Shown piece after piece: positions 10,106-20,849 of a stretch of DNA of 27,500 nucleotides. Within the stretch, counting starts at the first letter, position 1, and every line of letters starts with the position of its first letter. Both the position numbers and the translations under genes were made by a program. The notes under the pieces are model-generated. The model did no database searches. It was given only the letters and a program-made list of their open reading frames with translations, and was not told where the DNA came from. This stretch comes from Glandiceps talaboti (taxonomy: Eukaryota; Hemichordata; Enteropneusta; Spengelidae), in NCBI RefSeq assembly GCF_964340395.1, contig NC_135555.1, forward strand, positions 20,398,947 through 20,426,446, written 5' to 3'.

Positions 10106-10214
10106 AGGGTAGAAGAAAATCAAGTCGGGTTTTTCGTCTCTACAAGCCTGTTTCGTGAGTAAATCACTCGTCAAGAGACGTTGATGTACATCAACATCTC
10201 CCGACGAGTGATTT
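10102..10214 (+). repeat. Palindromic repeat adjoining (TA)n
   Basis: Outer arms AAATCACTCGTC (10161-10172) and GACGAGTGATTT (10203-10214) are exact reverse complements. Between them, GAGACGTTGATG and CATCAACATCTC pair with one mismatch around TGTACA. The whole 54 bp is nearly self-complementary. The leading part (10102-10160) is non-repetitive and could be the terminal region of a mobile element whose boundaries I cannot set. Confidence 0.6.
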
Positions 10215-11146
10215 TAGATATTATAAAATTGAGCGAAATCGGAACCACACAATCGTTTTTTGTTAGGTCTAATAACCAACTTGGTCAGTCAGTCAGTCTG
10301 CATAAATTATTTTAACATACTAGTATACATTGAGAGAAATCAGTATCTGGAACTTTCCTTACTTTCTTTGTAAATATTCTGCATGTTTTTGTCTAGTCAG
10401 TCTGTTCATAAATATACAAATTTGCTATCTCCTTCAAAAAATCATTGATATTTGAAGCCATCAAAATGGGTATTCAGAAACTCATCAATGACAAAAGTAC
10501 GATTCAAACATGACAAAAATGTCAGAAAACTCGTACACTGGTGCGATTTTTTCTGATTTTAAGAAGCTTACGTATGAGAGTACAAATCAGAGGGAGTTGT
10601 GGGTAATAAGATATTGTTCAGTGACATCATGTTTCGGGGACATATAGTTATTTGAATATGGCACTGCCATGCTGTCATGTTATAGCATATCTTTTAAGGT
10701 TGGGAATGGCTTTAGTTGTGAAACATTTCTAAAAAGTAACCATGAATCCAGCTATCCTAGCCATGTAGATATTCTATGGCGGGGATAATAGTCGGTACAT
10801 GCAGCGAAACTTTATCAAACAAACAACAAAGTCGTAGCTATATTGTGTATGGAGATTTTGTTATGAGTGTTTTTTTTATCATATATGAAAGCTAGATTAA
10901 CTAGACTAAAATAACAATGCCATTGGCCATTTTGCAAGTATTGCAGACGCAGTTATTTATTTTATCTATTTATTTATTGCATCCCTTTTGTATCAGGGGC
11001 TCACTAAGATTTATTTTTACTATTTTTCGTATCGGCATTGGCTGAGGCCGAGAACTGAGTGACTGTGCACAAGGACGCCCTCTGCCTACCATTACATATC
11101 CACGGATTCTCGGAAGTCAACTACGGTTATTTACACAGATTTCATC
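10215..11146. other. Upstream region of the TRIM gene
   Basis: AT-rich intergenic DNA. The last ~150 bp before the ATG at 11147 is less AT-rich and presumably includes the 5' UTR and promoter. I see no certain TATA box or upstream coding exon. Confidence 0.4.
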
Positions 11147-13348
11147 ATGGCGTCCAAAGAAGAGGTGCTTTTCCTTGAGCAAATCAACCAGAATTTTCTG
11201 TTTTGTGCCATCTGTTCTGAGCGGTACAAGAATGCCAAAATGCTACCGTGTCTACACAATTTCTGTGAACCCTGTCTTGTAAAACTTGCAAGTGATAGTT
11301 GCGTAGTGTGCCCGATTTGTCGTCGTACTCAGCAACTGTCCGACCGTGGACTACCGGGTTTTGCAACGAATACCTTCCTGAACGAATTGGTTGAAACGTT
11401 CGAAAAGCAAGATGCTGCATCGCCAACAAATTGTGCTGGATGTGAGAGGGGGACATGTTCTGCGTACTGTGTCGACTGTGGCGTATCACTGTGTGATATT
11501 TGCTCTCATGCACACAGTCGTTTGCCTACAACTAAATCGCACCGCGTCATGAGTCTGGAGGAGTACCACGTCGCAAAGTCAGATGACCCAGCCTCGGTAC
11601 AACGTCCAATGTTTTGTTCTCAACACCCTAACTACGCGGTCGAATTCTACTGCGATGTGTGTGACACAGTAATCTGTCTGAAGTGCATTGCACTAGATCA
11701 CCGCCGTCACGAATATCGCTGTGTGAAAGATGCCGCCAAAGAATACAAGGAATTATTAGAGATGATGGTCGACAAAGTGAAAGCGAAAGACACAGAAACC
11801 AAGGCCAGCAGTGTGGCAGTGAAAGAAATGTCCGGTTCATTGGATGAATGCTACAAGACAGGGGACAAGAAAATGAAAGAACATATCCAACGGACAGTTT
11901 TAGAAGTCACTCGTTTGATAACAGAGAACGGCAACAAACTACTGAAAGAGTTCAAAGATGAGTATGACGCCAGAAAAGTGAGTTTAAATGCACAGATGAA
12001 AGAATTGGAAATTGTTGAGAGTGACGTATCAACTGTCTGGGAGTATACAGAGAATCTGGTCAAATATGGAAATGCTGCACAAGTGATGTCTGCTAAGAAA
12101 GGAGTGTCAGCCCAGATGGATGAATTACTGAAAGTAGAGACAACGACAGAACCAACAGAGAACGACTATATGGAGTTCCAACCACATGATGACTTCTGCA
12201 AAGAAAAGAGTGTCGGCGTAGTCCTGAGAGAAAGAACCTACAAGTTGACCGACATACCAAAGTTTGTGAGAGTAGGTGACGACATATCGGTTGCCATAAC
12301 AACAGAGACATCTCAGAGAGAAACAAGGGGAAGACAGAAGATTGATGTTGTTCTGAAAACACCAGATAACAAAGTAGAGAATGTAGAAGTAACTGAAAAG
12401 AAAGATGGAACATTGACTTTAAAAACTCGAACTAAGATGGAAGGTGAGCACGAGCTGTCAGTGTCTGTCAATAAGCATTCAGTGCAGAAATCACCGCTTA
12501 GAATTAAAGTAATTCCAAAGAAAGGGTTGGTATCTCAATTTGGGAAAGCAGGGTCAGGGGTTAGTCAGCTTAAGAAACCTTGGGGGTTAAACATTACCAG
12601 GACGGGTAGAGTTTTAGTTTGTGACGGTAGTAACCACAGACTACAATCGTACAGTCAGACTGGAACACACCATAGTGAAAGTATGGTCCAGTTTACAGAT
12701 GTTGGATATGAAGTTTGTCCGTTTGATGTAACCTTTTCAACTGATGGCAAGGTTTTTATTACAGACCAGTCCAAGAAGCAGGTATTTGTCTGTGATGAGA
12801 ATGGTAAACTAGTTAAATGTTTTGGTATGGGGAGATTCAAGTGGCCGACAGGTATTGCTGTAAATCACATTAATGAAAGGGTTTATGTAGTAGATGCAAC
12901 GGCGCACTGTATTTTGATATACGACAAAGATGGTAATTTCGTCAAATCATTTGGGTGTCAAGGCAACAAAGATGGTGAGTTTATGAATGCTGTGTTTCTC
13001 TGTATCAACGATATCGGCAACGTTTATGTATCAGATAAAAGTAACAACCGAATTCAAGTGTTCGATGCTGACGGACACTTCATGTATTCATTCGGTAGCA
13101 AGGGAAGCGGCGATGGTGAGCTGAATCAACCACGCGGAGTATGTCTCGACAAGCACGGTTTCGTATACGTGTCTGATTCGCTTAATAACAGAATCATGAA
13201 ATTTGAATCGGATGGTAAATTTGTTTGTCGTGTCGACAGTGGTGGGCTGAAGGAGCCCCGTGGTATTGCTGTCACAGATGATGAACCCTTTGGTAAAGTG
13301 ATCGTTTCTAATACAGGAGACTATGGTGTCAAAGTGTTTGCACAGTGA
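11147..13348 (+). CDS. TRIM-NHL protein (RING, B-boxes, coiled coil, filamin-like, NHL), probable E3 ubiquitin ligase
   Basis: An uninterrupted 733-codon frame. The start ATCATGG has A at -3 and G at +4, and the RING begins only 19 residues in, so this ATG fits. RING: C20, C23, C35, H37, C40, C43, C55 and C58, the C3HC4 pattern expected of a RING E3 ligase. B-box 1 spans about 96-134 and B-box 2 about 157-190 (C157, H160, C169, C172, C177, C180, H185, H188). A Lys/Glu-rich coiled coil runs from about 195 to 330. A filamin/ABP280-like Ig domain covers about 340-457, and NHL beta-propeller blades run from about 460 to the end, with repeated GxVYVSD/NNRIQVF-type motifs. This order is that of the TRIM2/TRIM3/TRIM71 class, whose NHL domain binds RNA or protein partners. 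The gene is intronless, as is common in expanded invertebrate TRIM-NHL families, so orthology to one vertebrate gene is not implied. The substrate is unknown. No truncation or missing zinc ligand is seen. Confidence 0.95.
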   Translation: MASKEEVLFLEQINQNFLFCAICSERYKNAKMLPCLHNFCEPCLVKLASDSCVVCPICRRTQQLSDRGLPGFATNTFLNELVETFEKQDAASPTNCAGCERGTCSAYCVDCGVSLCDICSHAHSRLPTTKSHRVMSLEEYHVAKSDDPASVQRPMFCSQHPNYAVEFYCDVCDTVICLKCIALDHRRHEYRCVKDAAKEYKELLEMMVDKVKAKDTETKASSVAVKEMSGSLDECYKTGDKKMKEHIQRTVLEVTRLITENGNKLLKEFKDEYDARKVSLNAQMKELEIVESDVSTVWEYTENLVKYGNAAQVMSAKKGVSAQMDELLKVETTTEPTENDYMEFQPHDDFCKEKSVGVVLRERTYKLTDIPKFVRVGDDISVAITTETSQRETRGRQKIDVVLKTPDNKVENVEVTEKKDGTLTLKTRTKMEGEHELSVSVNKHSVQKSPLRIKVIPKKGLVSQFGKAGSGVSQLKKPWGLNITRTGRVLVCDGSNHRLQSYSQTGTHHSESMVQFTDVGYEVCPFDVTFSTDGKVFITDQSKKQVFVCDENGKLVKCFGMGRFKWPTGIAVNHINERVYVVDATAHCILIYDKDGNFVKSFGCQGNKDGEFMNAVFLCINDIGNVYVSDKSNNRIQVFDADGHFMYSFGSKGSGDGELNQPRGVCLDKHGFVYVSDSLNNRIMKFESDGKFVCRVDSGGLKEPRGIAVTDDEPFGKVIVSNTGDYGVKVFAQ

Positions 13349-13496
13349 AAAAAACGACAAAATTGAAAGGTCACATTGACATCAAAGAAGTTCGATGAAA
13401 AAAAAGCATCGGTTAAAAACGAAAACGAAACAAGGAAATACACCACTAATTCTCATGACAGACGTACTATATGGTAGAGTTTACTATCTACGCACT

Positions 13497-13578
13497 GTAT
13501 AGGAATACACTTGTATTGTCTTTGAAGACAAGCTAGTATAGGAATACACTTGTATTGTCTTTGAAGACAAGCTAGTAT
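13497..13578 (+). repeat. Perfect 39 bp direct tandem duplication
   Basis: 13497-13535 and 13536-13574 are identical, and the next four bases (GTAT) begin a third unit. Each unit contains the near-palindrome TTGTCTTTGAAGACAA. The identity implies a recent duplication or a variable-number locus. Confidence 0.95.
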
Positions 13579-13826
13579 GCAAATGATTAATTAAATTGGC
13601 CCGTATATTATTGACAAATTAATTGCTCATGTGATATTTTATGCGACAATATTTTGGAATAGCTTGAGGGGTGGGAGTAATTTGACTGATTGGCTACACC
13701 AGTTTCAATCATACATAAATATCTGATAACTGCATGATAGAGTTCAAATGTGAGTACTAGAGGACTAGCAGTTAACTTATGTTGACTGTGTAACATGTTG
13801 TTTGTGTGTTATTATTTTGATAGATT

Positions 13827-13876
13827 TGTTGTTGTTGTTGTTGTTTGTTTGTTTGTTTGTTTGTTTGTTGTTATTG
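13827..13876 (+). repeat. Microsatellite (GTT)n/(GTTT)n
   Basis: About 50 bp of GTT and then GTTT units, followed by T- and G-runs (13876-13896). Confidence 0.9.
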
Positions 13877-14258
13877 TATTTTTTTTGGGGGGGGGTTGAA
13901 CCCTCAGGCTATTGAAAACATCCTTTCTGATTTGGATATTTGACAATGTACTCTGACAAGACTGTATATTTCACCTTATTTGATAGCCCAAAAATAGAAA
14001 TGTTCTGTCGCAAGACGACTTCAATGTCTGATATCAACTTCCATGTACTATCACTGGTCTCAATTTTAGAATTGCATTTTGCCTATTGAACCACACCAAC
14101 GAACGTGTATTTTTAAGTTGAACTTGTGCAACTGGTGTAGATGTTTGTTACTCTCCAAAGTGACAGAGTTGCTCCTTGATATTACATCACTATTATATTT
14201 AGCTCTGGTGATTTATATGTGTTTTCTTTCGCTGCAGAAGAATAAGGAAGACAATAAA

Positions 14259-15752
14259 ATATCATAGTGTGTAAGACTTACATGGTATACTTTGCATTCT
14301 CTTGATTCTTCCTTCCCCATTTAATCTGCCAATTTCAAAACTATTGTGTCAGTGCCTCTCCTTTTCCTGTTGGGCAATATCTTTTCACTCAGTTAATTTT
14401 CATACCTTTCCAGTAGTTTGGGTCTTGAATTCAACAAGAAACAACTATCCTGGTGTGGGTATTTTGCAGAAAATGTAAGCAAATGAAAATTCAGTGGGGT
14501 TTATATAGATGGTGGATAATAAAATACCAGAAACCAAATAACTAGCAGATCATATCCATTCACGAGATATTGATGCGTAACATCTTGCACAAAATGGCAA
14601 CTGGCTCTACATTCTAATTAGAGCATGTGAGTTGTACATCCTTAGATCAGTGAGAGTGAACAAGGGTTTGGAATTAAGCTGTACAGTTTTATACAAAGAA
14701 AAGACAAGTTTAATTACGAACTATAATAATACTAGGAGAAGGTACAGTTTACAGAGTACCTAGAAAGTAAATCATCGATATATGAAGTACAACGGACGTC
14801 AAATTTTAGTTATATTTAGATATTATTCCCTAATATTTTTCTTTGTTCAGATGAGGAAAATACTAGTAACTAACCTAAAGGGCCTTTGTCACTACGAGTC
14901 GCTATACGAGTAGCAACAAAACCTTCAGGTCACGAGTTTTATCCGTATAATGGTGATTTGGTACGTTTTGACTCGTAATTATTTCGCGCACCGTAGAACC
15001 AGTGACGTAGACACGGATTGTCGTGATGTGGAACGACAGAACCAGTGACGTAGACACGACCAGGGTTTATAATCCATATTTTCTATTCAAAGACAAAATC
15101 CTCACTTGTGTATGGTATAATAATTTTTAATGTGAAGATTTACAGTTTGTCAAAAATAAAAAGAGGCTCTGAACGTCTTTATGGGTTACTTTTGGTGTAC
15201 ATGAAGTATGATCTTAATATGTAAATTACACATGCTTCAGCCTATGAACGCTATAATATGCTAATTGTACATCCACTTTCAAACAGAAATCAACGTGGAT
15301 GTCATAGTACACTCATGTAATATTTAATCAAATACAATATCATTCCACTTCGGTCCATATTTATATAACACCTAATTGTGTAATCCGAAGTTCATTAATA
15401 TATGCAAAATTGTCTACATTTATATACGAATAATGAGCTTATTGTTGTTCGATATTTATAACAATACTCGGAGCCTGCAATAGGATGTATATGTAATCAG
15501 TGATGTCGTCGAAGTCCTCGGATAAACTTTTAAAGAAAGCAAATCATTATTAAACTTACAATTTTGAAACACTGTACATATGATATATTTAAAAAAAATC
15601 TCGTGAATCTACATTAGAGGCACCACTTTTATGTTTGAGTCAATGTGTGTTAGTTTGATAATGTGATAAGGAGTCTTAGAAGTGAAAGAGTTGTATTAGT
15701 AGAAACAACGCACACATCAAGTTTGATACTTGAAATATTGATACCACGTAGT
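14259..15752. other. Intergenic between convergent TRIM and HNMT-like genes
   Basis: No coding signal. It holds a 21 bp direct repeat AGAACCAGTGACGTAGACACG at 14995-15015 and 15038-15058 (43 bp offset). Just before it, from about 14878, is a segment with repeated ACGAG words that may be a degraded DNA-transposon end. The part next to 15752 would include the 3' UTR of the minus-strand gene. Confidence 0.4.
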
Positions 15753-16166
15753 TCACTTGGTACCGATGACGAAATCACAGTTGTTATTGATGTACATCTT
15801 GCCATCCTTTTCCACACCAATTCCTTTACAGGACAGCATCTCCAAGTAATCATTTAGTAACGTTGGTGGCGCCGTCTTTCTGAAATTAATGCTGTGAGTG
15901 AAGAAATCGAACAGGAGATTGCCACCCTCAGCGTTCTCATCGGAGCATTCCGTCACATCAATACTAGCTTCCATGGTGATAGTATGTGCACTTTTGGCTC
16001 CCGAGCTTTTCAGACAAGCTTCAATCACGTCTTGGCCAAGAACATTTACTTTTGTCTTGAAAAGATAGGCAAACTTAGCATAGAGTGTTGATATACCGTT
16101 ATCGGCTGAAAGACAAAATGTGTACAACAATGCTTAAGATAGAATCTCCATATGTGTATGAGTGTA

Positions 16167-16219
<53 letters not shown>

Positions 16220-18403
16220 AGCCCAGTGACGTGTCTCTTGGTATTAACACCAAAACGGCATCTCTGTTGTCACAGGGGGCTCAGGCATAGCTAGTTATGA
16301 TTACGAAAACACGCAAACAAATAAACAAAACAAAACAAACAAACAAACAAACAGAAGCAACACATGTACATAAACACTGACAAAAATGAAGAACTTGGAA
16401 ATTTAATACCAACAATGTTTCTATGCAACAAGAATTATCATATATTTTTCCTATATGCGAAATGGTCACTATGTACAGGGGTATTTGTTTGTGTTCCTAA
16501 ACAGAAGCCTGGGTCCCCTGTAGTGAACTGTATGCGAGTATACGTGTTTTTACAAGCTGTTGCGGTTGAAAGTATATGCCTGCCTTGTTGTATTTGTGTA
16601 TCAAGCAATCTGTTTGTCATAATCTTTGAAGTAGTGTCATCAACCTAGTATTCACACACTTCCCATGTTTCTGTGTAAATATGCCTTTTAAATCCATACA
16701 CCCGTTAAATCTTCAAGTTGAATTCATCTTTTTTTTGTACATGAGTGTTCTTCAGTGATACGCCCTAGATACACAAACGCCGTGTCTGTTGCGTCATGGA
16801 ATGAGACTACTTGTGTATCCGAAACCCAGACAGTCTGTCACGAAACATCCCTAGGTCAAATTTCAGAAATTAAAAAAAAAGTGTCTTTCCGATAACCCGA
16901 CCGACCCTAGTTTTAGCCCCCTACCCTAAACATATTTTTTGATGCAAAAAGGTTTGAGTCCGTCGGGTGTCTTCGGATCTGAGGCCATCTGACACTCAAT
17001 ATAACGTTCATAAGATAACGCTACCTGAATCTGAATCTGAATCTGACACCAACTTTATACTCGTTACTTATTACTACCAGTACTTCTTTTTACACCACGT
17101 CAAACTCTCGTGTATTGTGACCAACGACTATCTTATTCTGGAGTCGAAGTAAATTTTAAAAATTGAAGGTAAAATAAAATTCTAGCTGAAGTCGTTTTAT
17201 CGGAGACAAACATTTTTATTTTATTTTTCCCTTATTATCACATACACAGTGAGAAAAGATTGTTTTACCTGTTACAACTTGAATAACAACAGTACCATTG
17301 TCAGCTAGAGATGACGTAATCCAAGCAAGTACGTCATTATGGTTAGGAATGTAGTACATGACATTGAACCCAGTGATGCAATCGAACCCTACGCCGTCCC
17401 AGTCACTTTGAAACGCTTGAATGGTCATGACTTTGAACTCAAAGGTCACGCCATCTAGACCTGCTGCTTCTTCGGTTATACTTTGTTGAAATTTCTCCAT
17501 TGATTCTTGAGATGGATCTACTATCGTAGCTTTTATGGATGACACCCATTTCTTCAGCTCCTTCAGTAGTTGTATGTCGTATAAACCTTATGTAATAATA
17601 ATATTAATAATAATAATGATTATGATAATAATAATCTATTAAATTCCTAAATCTATTGTCATCTGAATGCATCTGATGACAGGATGGCGCAAAGTTCATT
17701 TATCACGTAAAATGGCTTGGTGTTGACACGCTGTATACACGGTATTTGTGTATATACCTTATCACGTGTGCATGACAATGCGCGCATACCTTGCTTGAAA
17801 AAGTCAGTCCCGCATCACTAAACACATTGTCTGAAATGAACTCTATCGCCATTCACGAATTGGTAGAGTTTCGGACAAATAATCTGGCAGCTGACGTCAT
17901 CACTAACAATACTCTATTTTAAATGTACACCTGATCTGACGTTTGCAGTGAATGTATAGTGACAATAATATAATTAGTATATGAATTAACCTATTTATTA
18001 TTACACCTATTGTGTTTATTATGTTGTATTTCTATTTTTGTCCGTGAAGTATGTATTCTTCATTATGTGGTTTTGTATCATACTATACTTGACGTCTGCA
18101 TACGTATAGGGTGACTTTAAATAGTGTAAATTCGACGCAAAATCGCAGAAGTGAGTGTTCCTTTGCACGTGCACATGACTCACCTGAACCGCTCCCAATA
18201 CCAAGGTACCGAAACACGCCACTCTCCTCGACAGTTTTCCTTCCATTGGAGTAATTCTCGATGATAATTGGGGGCAGTATATCAGTGCAGTAATGTAACG
18301 TTCTCTCATCTAGATCGGTATGACTATTGTAATTCGCAACTGCACGATCGTTCAAATCGCGATCAGAGGACAAACGTGTGTACCAACCCGATGTGTCGTC
18401 CAT
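15753..18403 (-). CDS. Histamine N-methyltransferase-like SAM-dependent methyltransferase, three exons, complete
   Basis: Exons on the minus strand are 18403-18184 (220 nt), 17586-17269 (318 nt) and 16105-15753 (353 nt), 891 nt in all and 296 residues; vertebrate HNMT is about 292. Both introns are phase 1: donor GTGAGT with acceptor ACATAAG, and donor GTAAAA with acceptor TTTGTCTTTCAG. An in-frame TAA just upstream supports the Met at 18403. The family transfers a methyl group from S-adenosylmethionine to the imidazole of histamine in the cytosol. Motif I reads YLGIGSGSGLYDIQLL (about 66-81), IVDPS (95-99) follows as the ribose-binding acidic strand, FNVMYYIP matches the MLYYV region, and the C-terminal FRKTAPPTL matches the family's NATAPPDL. 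The Glu that usually follows motif I in HNMT is Leu here (residue 75). Histamine as substrate is an assumption; invertebrate expansions may use other amines. No signal peptide or membrane segment is seen. Confidence 0.85.
16106..17268 (-). other. Intron 2 of the HNMT-like gene
   Basis: 1163 bp between donor GTAAAA and the pyrimidine-rich acceptor. It contains a (GT)n run (16168-16217), an AAAC-rich run (about 16313-16352) and a short hexamer repeat TGAATC near 17028. Open frames within it have no family signature. Confidence 0.8.
16168..16217 (+). repeat. (GT)n microsatellite
   Basis: About 50 bp of GT dinucleotides inside intron 2 of the HNMT-like gene. Confidence 0.95.
17587..18183 (-). 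other. Intron 1 of the HNMT-like gene
   Basis: 597 bp, GT-AG. The acceptor side is an AAT-rich low-complexity tract (about 17591-17636) instead of a pyrimidine tract. The splice position is supported by the reading frame: joining gives GSGSGLYDIQLL, which aligns with the family. Confidence 0.75.
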
Positions 18404-18430
18404 GTCGTCAGTGAGTTCGATGGTTTAGTT

Positions 18431-18444
18431 AATATATATAAATA
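18431..18444 (-). promoter_or_regulatory. TATA-like element upstream of the HNMT-like gene
   Basis: The minus strand reads TATTTATATATATT about 30-40 bp before the ATG at 18403. If functional, the 5' UTR would be only a few bases, which is unusually short, so a more distant start with this as chance AT-rich sequence is equally possible. Confidence 0.25.
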
Positions 18445-19289
18445 GGTCAATGCGCAGCCGCGCAAACAGGCCAAGTCAACTGGGGGAGTTTTCAGTAATT
18501 TCAATGGAGGGAAGGGCCAAGGGAATTATAGGGGGGGTTATGTTTTAGGGAACGTTCAGAATATATGACAGGAAGGCCTGTGAGGAGAAAATATTTTAGT
18601 CAAATTTGTTTTCGCAGCCCATCCCCCGCCTTCGCACTCTCAAAAAATGCCATGGCCCCCGAAATGAACCAAAGAATTTTCGTAGTGCGTATTTTGGTGT
18701 ACGGTCCTCTCCCGCATTCTGATGTACAATGTTAAGCTTACACTTCATTAAAATAACAGTGACAGTAGACTTCAGCTTCAGTAAATAATACTTATTTTGT
18801 AAAGAAAGATCTCACATTGGACAGTAACCATGGAGATACTAGGGGACCGATCACACAATGTAGCACAAGCTCAATAAACGAACTTCGCTTGGTTAGGACA
18901 ACCCCCCCCCCCTCCCCTAAACGATCGTTCACAATTTGAGATCGACACTTGTATAGAACAGTCAATGCAATGTAAAAACATTGATGGTAAACACATTACA
19001 ATGCTACCGAAAACCCAGTACTGTATTTCACGTTAGAAGTAAATTGTAATTATCAACATCTCAGTAGTAAATACAGAACCTGTACAATTGATGACGTGAA
19101 AGTTTTCGAAATTTGGTTAGAAGTGCGAAAATGAATTAAGTTCAGCTGTCAAATTGACGCCATACAAATTGTTAAATAGAAATCAAAATGATATCAAAAC
19201 ACTCTTTACAAAGAAATAGATTTTCTTTAATATAGATCCTCTTGTTGCTATCGTTATTACACTTATAGAAGTTCTATGAAACCCTTTTT
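18445..19289. other. Intergenic between the HNMT-like and zinc-finger genes
   Basis: Includes G- and C-rich dispersed repeat fragments near 18480-18545 and 18620-18665 (CCATGGCCCCC is shared with 8483), and a C-run at about 18903-18914. No gene is supported. Confidence 0.4.
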
Positions 19290-19503
<214 letters not shown>

Positions 19504-20717
19504 TCATAGAAACGGGCTTTCAACCATTACTACTACCTTGTTTTCCGTTTCATGTGTTTTCAAAGTTATCTTTGTGTGCATCGTATCTATGCAATGGTCA
19601 TTTCTATGGGTCTTGAGGTGGCTCTTCAGATGGCTATTGCGATTAAACCCTTTCCCACACTCTTTACATACAAATGGTCTTTCATTTGTATGGATGGTCA
19701 TGTGTACATTTAGATCGCCTCTTTGTAAAAATCCTTTCCCGCACTCTTTACATACAAAAGGTCTTTCACTTTTATGACTTCTCATGTGTATAGTCAGAGA
19801 CCAGCTTCCAATGAACCCTTTACCACATTCTTTACATACATATGGTCTTTCATTCGTGTGCCTCCTCATGTGTGTATTCAGGTGACCAATGCGATTATAC
19901 CCTTTGCCACATTCTTTACATATATATGTTTTTTCCTTTGTATGTATCTTTATGTGATCCTTCAGATTGCTAATATATTTAAATTCTTTACCACACGCTT
20001 TACATACTAGCCTGTCATTAGTACCATATTGTGATGAACTTCCCGTGCTTTCAAAATTGTATTTCTGTAAATCATATCTATGGTCATCTGTTGGATTGAT
20101 AGAACAGGGAGAAACAGCTGGATGTATCGCTACAGGAAAAGCATTTCCACAATCAGAAGTGAAATGTCCATGAGCACCCATAGACATGCTAGATTCAGGG
20201 TTTTCCACTGGGCTTGGTTGTTTAGTTCTTTGAACTACACTTTGAACAGGGTATTAGAATTCTTCACTTGTTACTTTCCAATAATTTTGTTCAGTGTCAA
20301 TGTCATGGTCATCAACTATTCCAGCATCTTCTATTTTTATTTTCACATATCCCTTCACTGTCTCATTGAAAAAGATATCTTCTGCAACATCATGTGGTTT
20401 GGTTTTAATCTTGACTTGGAAAGGTTTATCAGAATGATGAAATGTACTTGTTGAATAATGCTGGATGTTTATGCCGAAATCTTCATCATAATGATCCTGG
20501 CTAGTCTCATCTTCCTCCTTCACCATTGAGGTGTCTCTGTCTGGTCTCTGCTCTTCATCTTTCATCAACATTTGTTCATCAAAACAGCGAGATGACTCTA
20601 CAGCATTACAATGTTCTTGATGACCGCAAAGCAGATCATTGTTCCTAGAATCTTCTTGCTTGACTTCAACCTTGTCCATGTTATGTGGATACTTCTCACC
20701 ATCAAAAACTGGGGTAT
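19504..20717 (-). CDS. C2H2 zinc-finger protein, five fingers, with an in-frame TAA (or a 60 bp cryptic intron) after the acidic N-terminal region
   Basis: The coding frame begins at an acceptor-like site (TTTCTTCACCAACAG, exon from 20717); the first Met is at 20679, and an earlier start in an upstream exon is possible. The N-terminal 141 residues are acidic with VKQED, VKEEDE and IKIEDAG words that resemble sumoylation sites. A TAA occurs at 20254-20256, and the same frame resumes to 19504. The second part holds five complete fingers, each CX2CX12HX3H, at 28-residue spacing, Cys69 to His201 counting from 20208. They are joined by HTNERPF-type linkers, variants of TGEKP. Such arrays bind DNA in the nucleus as transcription regulators; the target is unknown. 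A 60 bp GTGAAG...CCCAG intron (20267-20208) would remove the TAA and keep the frame, joining at codon ATG. Otherwise the gene is a nonsense-bearing pseudogene, and the finger half may be translated alone from a downstream Met such as the one in SSMSMG. Confidence 0.7.
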
Positions 20718-20849
20718 CTGTTGGTGAAGAAATGTTATATTACACATCTGTGTCAGATTTATTTAGCTACAACTGTCCTGCCTTAAAATATCACGTCACA
20801 AAAAAATATTATTGTGCATATATCCTTCTATGTCATTAGAAATCTTGTT

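Larger units (their letters stand above)
13349..14258 (+). other. Probable 3' flank/UTR of the TRIM gene
   Basis: There is no coding frame. AATAAA at 14253-14258 is the first clear polyadenylation-type signal after the stop, implying a 3' UTR of about 0.9 kb if used. The stretch includes the 39 bp duplication at 13497 and the (GTT)n/(GTTT)n run at 13827. Confidence 0.35.

Noticed and set aside
11184-12413. Minus-strand open frames inside the TRIM gene
   Set aside because: Shadow frames opposite a strongly coding, domain-rich plus-strand frame.
17216-17545. Separate 109-residue protein in the middle of the HNMT-like gene
   Set aside because: It is exon 2 read past its donor into the intron; the apparent start is a GTG inside the exon, and the frame extends upstream to the acceptor at 17586.
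18019-18309. 96-codon minus-strand frame overlapping exon 1 of the HNMT-like gene
   Set aside because: It is a different frame of the true exon and runs into intron 1 past a good donor site.
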